64,000 nucleotides of DNA. Source: Ctena decussata (lineage: Eukaryota > Mollusca > Bivalvia > Lucinida > Lucinidae). The notes under the pieces are model-generated. The model did no database searches, had not been told where the DNA came from, and saw nothing but the letters and a program-made list of their open reading frames with translations. Below are positions 55,316-64,000 of the stretch, in pieces; position 1 is the first letter of the stretch; every line of letters starts with the position of its first letter. The position numbers were made by a program, and so were the translations under genes. The stretch covers positions 78,452,667 to 78,516,666 of the forward strand of contig OZ022509.1 in NCBI GenBank assembly GCA_963989385.1. Reading direction: 5' to 3'.

Positions 55316-56828
55316 AGCTCGCCTGTACGAAAGTACAGGTAGCTATTGTTGTCACTCTGATGTCTGCGTGGGCGTTGGCATCGGCGTCACACTTTAAAGT
55401 TTTACATCAAAGTTTTTTAAAGTTTCAAATCTCAACAACCACTGGTCAGAACCTTTGATATTTGAAATCTAATCATATCACAGCATATCGTTTTATTCTG
55501 TAACACCACACTCCTGGATAAGGTCTTGGGGTGGGGCATATGGGTCAAAATTGAGGTCATACTCACTTTAAAGTTTTATGACAAAGTTTTCTAAACATTC
55601 ATATCTCAGCAACCACTAGCAAGAACCCTTCCATATTTGGAACATAATCACATTGTAGCATGAACTTCCATTACATAACACTATATTGCAGGGTCAGACC
55701 ATGGGGTGGGGCTTGGGGGTAAAAAATTAGCTCACACTTACTTTAAAGTTTTACGACAAAGTTTTTTTAAACGTTCATATCTCAGCAACCACTGGCAAGA
55801 ACCCTTCCATATTTGAAACATAATCATTTCATAGCATAACCTTTCATAACATAACACTATACCCCATGGTCAGACCCTGGGGTGAGGCATAGGGGTCATA
55901 AAATAGGTCACACTCACTTTAAAGTTTTTCAATTAAATAAATCTCCTTTTCTCATGATTGGATTCTTTTAATATTTGCACTGTAGTTAGATATTGATTCA
56001 AAGTTTTACAGAGTAATACCCCCACCCCACTCAGTGACCTTGAGGTCAAGGTCATAGACTTGGAAGTTTGGCATTTTGTTAAAGTATTCTGATAGCATAC
56101 TGTTCCATAGTGCTTGGGATGGATTCAATTAATACTTTAACTGATGTTAGATATTGGCTTGAGTTTTCACAAAATACTATCCCTACCCCACTGGGTAACT
56201 CTTAAAGATTGTCTCCCTTGTTTATTTCATCTTTTCAGAAACAAATACTTTAACAAAATTTTGTTAGACAATATGTAATAGTCTCATAATTAGCCATAAA
56301 AGTTTTGAGAAAATGCATGTTTATTCGATAAATGTAGAATGAAAAATAATCTTCAAATTAAAATGCAAATTACTTATTTCCTCACGGCCTGTAAGAACAT
56401 CGATTTTGACCACGTGTGTCAGGTGATCATGTAGAGGTATTTTTCTTATTGGTGCATGTGATTGTGACATATGAATTAATTATTTTTGTCCAATAATGCG
56501 ATTTCAACCGCAGTCCGCGATTGTATAAAAATTTATCTTATTTTTTGTTTCAAGTCACTTTTATCAAATATTATTATCTAAACTCTAACTCAAATGTATA
56601 GTTAGACCATATCGGAGGTATTGCATGAAATATTTCATCAAATCATTTTTGTTATTATTATAAAGGGAGTAATTCTTTAAGTCAAGGTCATTGATTTTAT
56701 AAATATGTTGACAATACTTGGACATGCTTGCATGAAGTTTTATGTAGTACAAGCCATACCGATAAATACCTGTGAGATGGGCAAGCACCAGTTCAGGTTA
56801 GCTATGCTGTCAGGCGACAGCCCTTGTT
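55316..56828. mobile_element. Helentron-like element 2
   Basis: It starts after a T run with agctcgcctgtacg, which folds with aaagtacaggtagct. Internal repeats of about 180 bp share the words tcactttaaagttttacgac and cagcaaccactggcaagaac (55390-55930). The 3' end has caggttagc, the hairpin gctgtcaggcgacagc, and then ccttgtt. Same plan as 24787-26760 with a different core. It starts 57 bp after archease exon 5. Confidence 0.6.
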
Positions 56829-56969
56829 ACAAAGAGATACAGATTTTGTAACTTTTAGAAAGAGAAATGGATTTTGTAACTTTCTATTCCTTTCTCTAGA
56901 CAAAAAAAAACTTCTGAAAAGGGGGTTACTGTTAAAGGAAGGAATTTTCTCTTGAAGCAGTGAGTTTTT

Positions 56970-58962
56970 AGCTCACCTGAGCCGAAGGCTCACAGGTGAG
57001 CTTATAGTATAGGCAGGCATCCGTCGTACGTCGTCCGTCGTCCGTCCGTCCGTCCGTCCGTCCGTCAACATTTTCAAACGACATCTCCTCTGAAACTACA
57101 TGGCCCATTGTAACCAAATTTCATATATAGCATCTATAGGCAGGGGGAACCATTAATACTGTTTTCTATCCAAATCGCTTTGGAACTTTAGTTGCTATGG
57201 CAACTTAAAGTTTCCATTGACTTGTATGGGAAAAATTGAAAATTTGCATTTATTGCTATGTCACTGCAGATATTTTGACAAAACTTTTACAGAAATGTTC
57301 CTTGAGTAGTCCTCCATCAACCACATGAAATTTATGTCAATTGCACAATTTGGCTGGTTGCCATGGCAACCGAATGGGTTAAAAATAGAAAAAATATTCA
57401 AAAATCATCTCCTCAGAAACTATTAAACCAATAAAGCTCAAACTTCACAGAAAGGATCTTGGTACTGGCCTCCATAAAAGTACTGTTTTTCTTGGCAATT
57501 GCTATAGCAGTTTGGTTGCTATGGGAACTTAAAGTTGCCATTGACTTATAATGGCAAAATAGAAAATTTGCATTTATTGCTATGTCACTGCAGATATTGT
57601 GATAAAAGTTTTACAGACATGTTCCTTGAATAGTCCTCTATCAACCACATGAAATTTATGTAGATTGCAAGATTTGGCTGGTTGCCATGGCAACCGAATG
57701 GTTAAAAATAGAAAAAATATTTAAAAATCATCTCCTCATAAACTATGCAAGCAATAAAGCTCAAACTTCACAGAAAGGATCTTAGTACTAGTCTCTATAA
57801 AAGTACTGTTTTTCTTGGCAATTGCTCTAGCAGTTTGGTTGCTATGGGAACTGAAAGTTGCCATTGACTTATAATGGCAAAATAGAAAATTTGCATTTAT
57901 TGCTATGTCGGTGCAGATATTTTGACAAAACTTTCATAGAAATGTACCTTGAGTAATCTTTAACCAGCCATGTTAAATTTATGCAAATTGCACAATTTGG
58001 CTGGTTGCCATTGCAACCAAATAGTTTAAAATAGAAATATTATTAAAAAAGCATCTTCGCAGAAACTGTGTGGCCAATAAAGCTCAAGCTTTACTGAAAG
58101 AACCTTAATACTAGCCTCTATAGAATTACTGTTTTTCATGGCAATTGCTCCAGCAGTTTGGTTGCTATGGCAACTAAGAGTTTCCATTGACTTGTAATGG
58201 GGAAAATGGAAATTGGCAATTTTTGCTGTCTCACTGCAGTTATTTAGATTTTTGTTTCTACAGAAATGTTTCTTGAGTAGTCCTCTAAGATTCATATGAA
58301 TTTTCTCCAAATCGCTGAATCGTTTCGGTTGCCATGACAAAATATAGGGTAAATTTTCGATGAAAAAAACAACAAACTTCTGCCCAGAAGCCATATGGGG
58401 GACAAAGCTGATACTGTGCAAACATGTTGATGACAGTAGCCTCTACATAAATTTTGTTTTTTCTTCCAATCCCACAAGAACTTTGGTTGCTATGACAACT
58501 TATAGTTTCCATTGACTTATAATTGGAAAAGTGAAGTCATGAGGGGGATGAAGCTGATACTTTGCATACATGTTAATAACATTAGCCTCTACCTAATTTA
58601 TGTTTTATATTATCATTGCCCATGTGAATTCGTTGCTATGGCAACTTAAAAGTTTCCATAGACTTATAATGGGGAAAGTGGACATTTGGTATTTATTTTT
58701 TGTGCTACTGCAGATATTTTAACAAAAGCTTTAGAGAAATGTTCCTGGAGTAGTCCTCTATCAGCCATATGAATAATGCCCAAATACCTGATTTTGATTG
58801 GTTGCCATTGCAGCTGAAAGGCTAAATTTTCATTTTTTTATTTTGCCAATTTTATTGCTGTTGTGCATGTTGTTTTGTTGCTGTGGCAACTTAAAGTTTT
58901 TGCAACATAGGGCCTAACCTCAGTGCTCAGGTGAGCGATATAGGGCCATTGGCCCTCTGGTT
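56970..58962. mobile_element. Helentron-like element 3, 324-bp tandem repeats
   Basis: After a T run it opens agctcacctgagccgaagg, folding with ctcacaggtgagct. A (cgtccgtc)n microsatellite follows at 57015-57065. Units of about 324 bp, marked by ttggttgctatgg, start near 57187, 57512, 57836, 58158 and 58483. The 3' end is caggtgagcgat, the hairpin agggccattggccct and ctggttc. The open frames on the minus strand (58026-58512) only reflect these units. Confidence 0.65.
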
Positions 58963-59073
58963 CTAAAGAGTTGACCCCATTGAGGAGGGAGGTAAAAATT
59001 GAAAATGACAAGAGAGTCCATTCACCTTATGTAAAGTAAAGAGATAAGCATTGATCAGGAACTAATAGAATCT

Positions 59074-59296
59074 GAGGCCATATTTATTAAATGACTTAAG
59101 TGGTTGCTATGCTGTTGCTAAGGCTGAATTTCTATAAAGGAAATTCCCTGCAACTATGAAATTTGCTCTGGAGGAACAGTCTGAAAAAGACTGTTCCTCC
59201 AGAGTTAATTTCATAGTTGTAGGGAATCCCCTTCATACAAATTTAGCCTTAGCAACAGCATAGCAAAGACTTCAGTGGTTTTATAAATGTGACCCC
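59074..59296. mobile_element. Hairpin MITE, GGGGCCGTATTCAT family, copy 3
   Basis: More diverged ends (gaggccatatttattaaa and ttttataaatgtgacccc) but the same inner arms (gattccct... and ctggaggaacagtct / agactgttcctccag). Confidence 0.7.
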
Positions 59297-59339
59297 TGAT
59301 CCCATATCCTGTCCTCAAAACCAAAAGGAAAAGAAGTAT

Positions 59340-59524
59340 GTACAGTAAAACCTGTCTTAGTGGCCACCTCTATTAAGCAAGCAACCTGTATTAAGCAAGC
59401 ATGTATTCAGTTCCCAAAGCAGGCAAATACATTGAAATGTACCTGTATTAAGCAAGCACCTGTCATAAGCAAGCAGATTTTGATTATCCCTTAGGTGCTT
59501 GCTTAATACAGGTCGGACTGTACA
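59340..59524. mobile_element. TIR element with AAGCAAGC arrays
   Basis: The ends tacagtaaaacctgtctt and atacaggtcggactgtac are imperfect inverted repeats. Inside, taagcaagca recurs at least five times. It is non-coding. Confidence 0.5.
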
Positions 59525-59525
59525 T

Positions 59526-61222
59526 AAATACAGTCAGCTCTTGATATCTCAAAGTAAAGTTCATCCTAAACTACTGATGACATCTCAAAGTAAATTTTCT
59601 GGTCCCAGAATATTTACTTAGAGATATCAGTAGTTTGATATAAAAGGAGTTGAAATTTAGATAAAAATAGGAAATGTGCCCAAACTATATTCATTTATAT
59701 TACACTGAACATTGAGATATCAGTGTTCAAGATACAAGGCCGTCAGAAGCGCTGCGGCCGGTGCGGCCATGGCCGCCCCAAATTTTTGACCAGAAATGCT
59801 GAACATGCAAAAAAAAAAACGAAAAAAAAACGGCAAGGAAAAAATGAAAATGGAAAGAAAGAAAAAAAAAACGAGAGGAAAATCTCCAGGAACTGGTTCT
59901 CAACGCTTTGACATCAGCGCATGTCATGTATCAGGATGAACTGGACTTTGTTGTGGACTTCTGTTGCAATGACTTTCAGAAAAACAATCTTAGGATGCAA
60001 CTTGACTTGAAACTCTCAATTCAGCATATAACAGACGCGGGGCGAAGCCTACACTGTCTGGTGTGTTAGATGTTTTCCGAGGACTATCAAAACCTATGAG
60101 ATGTATGCACTCTGAGGTTATTACATTGGTAAAACTGATACTTGTGATGCCAGGTACTATTGCTACGAATGAACGGACGTTTTCTGCTCTACGTAGAGTG
60201 AAATCGTAACATAGAACTGCCATGACGCAAGCTCGTCTCTTAAATTATGCTATTACATGTACATGAGGATAGTACTGATTAGTTGGATATATCCTGAGTG
60301 GCAAATGACTAATAATGTCTTTATCCCAATGACTTGTGATGTCTTTTTCCCACGTGGTGTCTTGGGTGGGATCTGGGATTGAAATGCGTCAGTTCCTGAG
60401 AATTTTATTATTTACTTTTGCATGCAGGAATGGAAAGACGGGCGACCATTTTTAGGAAATTTTAATCAGTAGTGTTTAATCTTTCGGGTATAATTATAAT
60501 AGCTGACATTTACAAATACAGGATGCCATGTGAACTTTCCAACCGGACTGGGCGTATGGGTCCACTGTCATTTTTCGGCATGTTTATCTAAATTTTCTCT
60601 CTCTTTCTGTCTCTCTCTCTCTTATCAGAAATGCCTATGTGATGTGCAAATGACCAAACAGCGTCACGTTAACAAGTCGGGGGAGTAAAAGTTGCACTGA
60701 GATAGTCAATGAAATTATGCCGAAAAGATTTTTGTATTTTCATATAAAGAAATATATTGATCTGCTCTTGTTTTTCCATGGTTGCAACATAAAAATATAC
60801 AAATAACTTTCTCTCTTTTCACAGACTAACGACAGCATTAAGAAAGCAAAAAGTTAATCCAGCGCGTTTAGCAATACATTAAGCTGATTCAGAAACCTAC
60901 AAAAGGGCTGATTATTTAAATCAGAATAAAATTGCTCTCTTTCTGCTTGTATTTGTTAAAACGGTTTCTATGACAGTCACAGAGGTAAACAGGTCATCAG
61001 GTACAGAGGCCCATGTAATAAACAGCCAATCTGCCGTGGCTTCATTGCGACTTTAAAAATGGCTTCAGATCGTACCAGAGAGCATCTAATTTTCTTTTTT
61101 TTCCCGGGGGAGCATGCACCCGGACCTCCCTAGCTTAGCTTCGCGACTTCGTCGCTCGCCATGGCCGCACCAAACAGAATTTCCTTTCGACGGGCCTGAG
61201 ATATCAAGAGTTGACTGTATAG
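59526..61222. mobile_element. MITE split by a hAT relic
   Basis: The left end cagtcagctcttgatatctc and the right end gagatatcaagagttgactg are inverted repeats. The interior 59526-59734 matches the intact copy at 8360-8515. The hAT relic at 59735-61198 sits 25 bp from the right end, giving a clear order of insertion. Confidence 0.65.
59735..61198 (+). pseudogene. hAT transposon relic with transposase C terminus
   Basis: The ends are caaggccgtcagaag and cttt-cgacgggcctg, with the 14-mer ggtgcggccatggc in both subterminal regions in opposite orientation. The five bases agata flank both sides (59730-59734 and 61199-61203). On the plus strand near 60110-60230 the frame reads EVITLVKLILVMPGTIATN followed by ERTFSALRRVKS, then a stop, then TAMTQARL. 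This is the hAT dimerisation domain (pattern ATNATSERSFSALRRxKxYLRxTMxQxRL). The rest of the transposase is gone or unreadable, and no zinc finger was found. Confidence 0.75.
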
Positions 61223-61224
61223 TT

Positions 61225-61776
61225 CACAAAAAAGGCTTGCATGGTTAACAAGATGAACAGCTCTTTCCTAGATGGATGGTCATTTAGCTACCTCAATTAA
61301 AACTACCACTTGCATAACAGTTGGCTAGGTTGTTCAAAGCATCGTTAGCCTAACGAACTTGTTAAGAGGTCAACTCTTTAAGTGTTTTACGACTTTATTA
61401 CCAAATACACTAGTATTTTTGCTAAAAAAATGTGAGAAGCTTTTGCAATACCCTTTAAGTGTTTAACGACTTTTTACCAAATACACTGATATTTTTTGTT
61501 GAAAAAGTGTGACACGCTTTTGCAATGCAAAAGCTTTTCACATTTTTTCAACAAAACTGTTGGCATATTTGAGATATTGACATTTGAAATTTTAAGGAAA
61601 CCTTAACTAATGACGTCGTTAATTTTGAACAACCGGGCGCAGGTGAACAAAACCACTGACATGGGCAAGAAGAAGTAATAATAAGGAACCACGACAGAAG
61701 TGCCGCCTTGGAACAGTCAGTAATAAATTACCTAAGTCTGAGTAAGTGATAATGTTTGTCTTCTTATTCTTTGCAG
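61225..61776. other. End of archease intron 5
   Basis: No exon. A pair of related segments (61380-61450 and 61455-61520) shares aagtgtttaacgactttttac, aaatacactgatattttt and aagcttttgca words, the second ending in a hairpin (cacgcttttgcaatgcaaaagctttt). Confidence 0.45.
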
Positions 61777-61859
61777 GAGATGATTTACAGTCACTGTTGT
61801 TTCACTTCATGGATGAGTGGTTATTCCTGTTCTCAGCTGATCCTTTCTTTATAGCTAGA
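61777..61859 (+). CDS. ZBTB8OS: Archease, exon 6
   Basis: Acceptor ttctttgcag, then 83 nt, then donor gtaagc. It completes the glycine, then reads DDLQSLLFHFMDEWLFLFSA and DPFFIAR. This is the most conserved block of archease (GDDLQSLLFHFLDEWLYxFSAD). It leaves in phase 0. Confidence 0.95.
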
Positions 61860-61884
61860 GTAAGCACTTCATGACCCATGCATA

Positions 61885-61978
61885 AGGATGGCTGGATGAT
61901 GGATGACTGGATGGTATTATGTCCTTTTCAAGAGTATTTCAGTCATATCAGTATGGTGCAAGTTTGATTATGGAAATT
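61885..61978 (-). repeat. SINE family C, 3' fragment
   Basis: The words ggatggatgactggatgg, tatgtccttttcaagagtat and ttcagtcatatcagtatgg match 52862-52930. It has only the tail part. Confidence 0.5.
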
Positions 61979-62109
61979 TATATGAAGAAACAAAAAAGCC
62001 TGATAAACAATAAAATTTGTCATTCAAAGGGCACTGTGTATTGTCACATCATCACATCATTTGAAAAAAATCAGAATAGCTTTAAGGCTAACAAAAAAGA
62101 AGAAGAAAT

Positions 62110-62345
62110 GAGCCGCGACGTGACAAAACCAACAATGTGGTTGTGCGCCCAGCGCAGACTCAGATCAGCCTGGGCATCCGCCCAGTCTGATCAGAGTCTT
62201 CGCTGTCCGCATGAAGGTAGCTTAGACCCTTAGCTACCCTTTAAGCGCTCAGCGACGAGTCTGATCAGATTGGGTGGATGCCCAGGCTGATCTGAGTCTG
62301 CACTGGGCGAACAACCACATTGTTGGTTTTGTCGTGTCGCGGCTC
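62110..62345. mobile_element. GAGCCGCG palindromic MITE, best-preserved copy
   Basis: Full 236 bp. The terminal arms gagccgcgacgtgac and gtcgtgtcgcggctc differ at only two to three sites. Both internal stem-loops (gcctgggcatccgcccag and ttgggtggatgcccagg) and the central taccct/agggta-type block are intact. The bases aaat flank both sides (62106-62109 and 62346-62349). It lies in archease intron 6. Confidence 0.9.
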
Positions 62346-62941
62346 AAATGCTTATTCCAGGTCAGCAGCATTATGTCAGGTTATGACGTCATGCAAGTTA
62401 CTGCCAGCAAAGTGAATAAGCAAGCCTAAAATCATGTTCAAACAGCACGAGAATTTCTTGATTTGAACATCGAATTTGTTCCATTCAGCAGTGGTTTAAA
62501 CAGCTATGCAAACAGAGATATGTTTTCTCATTTTTTGATGAAAACATATGTTGTAGCAGCTTTTTAGAACTGCCTAATGGAGTTCTTAAGCTGGGCCACA
62601 ACCTACCATATTTGTTTAGGTTTAGGACAGAGGTTTTCTTTCAAATTAATCCCAAAAGTGTAGATCCATCTTATAAAATGGATCTAGATTTTCAGGCTTG
62701 TTTTGGAAGAGAAAAAGTTTTATAGTAGAATTCCATGAGACTGATTTAGATTTTTGAGGTCATTCTAGAGAGAGATTGTATTCAAGAATCATCAAGAAAA
62801 CTCACTCTTACTTGGAAATTTGATCAGAAGAAGGTGAAGAATATAATATCAAAATATTGAAGGTATAATCATTTGTCTTAAATCTATCTGTATAGAATGT
62901 CTTATCTCATGTTATGCAGTTTGTACTTGATTGTTTTTCAG

Positions 62942-62994
62942 AAAGTGGTAATAACAGAATTTGATTTAGAAAATTTTAAAATCAAAGCAAAAGG
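62942..62994 (+). CDS. ZBTB8OS: Archease, exon 7 (last exon in window)
   Basis: Acceptor ttgtttttcag, then 53 nt, then a strong donor gtaagt. It reads KVVITEFDLENFKIKAK and two bases (GG) of a glycine codon. This matches family segment ExKVLSIDxxNFKLxSxGWGE. The donor is in phase 2, so at least one more exon, with about 45-50 residues including the conserved EVKAITYSAM region, must lie to the right of 64000. Confidence 0.93.
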
Positions 62995-63022
62995 GTAAGT
63001 TGTCATAATTGTATTGTGAAGG

Positions 63023-63235
63023 GTTGGCATGGCCAAGTGGTCAACGGCACAGTGCTCTTGACTTCAGATCACTGGGTGTCAAATTTGAGTCCAGCTGGCA
63101 GTCTGAATCTGCCCCAATTTAAATGATGCTTTGTTGCACGCAGCAATTCACAATCACATTCTCATCATCTTGATATGACTTAAATACTTTTAAAAGGACA
63201 TAAAACTGTCAAGCAGTCCATACATTATTTCCAGT
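63023..63235 (+). repeat. tRNA-derived SINE, family C
   Basis: The head has ggcatggccaagtggtcaac and a B-box-like gtcaaatttgagtcc. The body ends cttgatatgacttaaatac followed by tttaaaaggacataaaac. A diverged, dead copy. Confidence 0.6.
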
Positions 63236-63239
63236 ACGT

Positions 63240-64000
63240 GATAGTGGTGGTGGTCACTGGTGTAATGATATACTGTTGAGCACCAGTGAATTGAAAGCGC
63301 CAATCAAGCCACACCCAGAATGTAAGCCGAAAGTCATCTGATAATGTATAACTGGCCAATGTTATGATGCCTTAGCATGCAACATAGTCACACAAATAAA
63401 ATTGCGCATGTTGAATGTCTTATGATTAGTCCATGACTTTACTGTACAGTTAATGAAGAGATGCAAACCTCTTCAATTTTACGTCCTTGTTAAAGTATTT
63501 AAGTCATATCAAGAGATGCAAACCTCTCCATCCATTCTGCCAGCCCCTGTCTGATCTTCAGTTCTTCCCAGATTTGATTCAGATAGTTTTTAATGTGTAT
63601 GGATACATCTCTATATTTTCTGCCATTTTCAAAGGGAAACAACTTTTGTGACTTTCTGTTAGTTTCCTGGAACAATGGATCTGTTCCAAAATGGAGTGTC
63701 CTCCAGTTTCCAGCATGCCCCTACTTCATACCTTCCAACCCTAAAGTGTCTGTCAGCTTCTGGAAAAAGGTTGCTTTAACTTAACATTGGATTTTCAAAA
63801 CATGATAAAAACAAATTCCAAACTACCCAATGCTACAGATGAGAGAGGTAAAGGTAAAACTATTAGATAACTTTCCATGTTTCTCCATAACAAATTGTTA
63901 CTGTCTTGCCAAGACAGTTCTATCAAGGGATCACAGCATATGTTATAAAGTTATAAGAAAAAATATCTCAGAATTATTCTCGAAATCCCACCTTATCTGG
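63240..64000. other. Archease intron 7, gene-free to window end
   Basis: No exon was recognised. The segment 63580-63780 is the dispersed repeat also at 1680-1960 and 18278-18450. From 63875 there is half of the hairpin family with cttgccaagacag and ggatcacagcatatg words, cut by the window edge. Confidence 0.45.

Noticed and set aside
58026..58512. Minus-strand frames of 131 and 75 residues
   Set aside because: They repeat with the 324-bp unit of the Helentron-like element and have no protein signature.

Overview
This window looks like one animal nuclear genome segment, most probably from a bivalve mollusc. Genes are split by long introns with GT/AG junctions. The DNA is AT-rich and crowded with tRNA-derived SINEs, decayed LINEs and palindromic MITEs. 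One gene belongs to the secreted serine beta-lactamase-like family that is expanded in molluscs (gigasin-6-like). The species assignment is an inference from gene family and repeat style only.

Two host genes can be assembled by hand. On the minus strand, five exons between 33705 and 22946 join in phase into a beta-lactamase-like (class C/LACTB fold) protein of about 578 residues. It has a signal peptide, the SxxK, YxN and HxG active-site motifs, and a C-terminal hydrophobic anchor. On the plus strand, seven exons from 40211 to 62994 encode the first 117 residues or so of archease, the activator of the RtcB tRNA-ligase complex. Three of its exons are only 25, 11 and 32 nt. The last exon or exons lie beyond the right edge.

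Layout: 1-4.2 kb, palindromic repeats and no gene. 4.2-7.3 kb, a broken RTE-type LINE on the minus strand. 7.5-22.9 kb, MITEs, SINEs, a 680-bp GATA microsatellite and a recurring 15-mer, with no gene found. 22.9-33.7 kb, the beta-lactamase-like gene, whose introns hold a Helentron-like repeat, a 2.4-kb inverted-repeat element and a 46-bp minisatellite. 34-40 kb, LINE remnants and a foldback-like pair of 119-bp arms. 40.2-63 kb, the archease gene, whose introns hold TIR elements, LINE remnants, SINEs, two more Helentron-like repeats and a hAT relic nested in a MITE.

The two genes are not obviously linked in function. What stands out is the mobile DNA: a MITE family of about 240 bp that is a palindrome of palindromes, at least 11 copies, often with 4-bp A/T target duplications. 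Another is a set of three elements that share T-run insertion sites, a 5' hairpin, an internal tandem array and a 3' hairpin. One MITE ends six bases past a splice donor.
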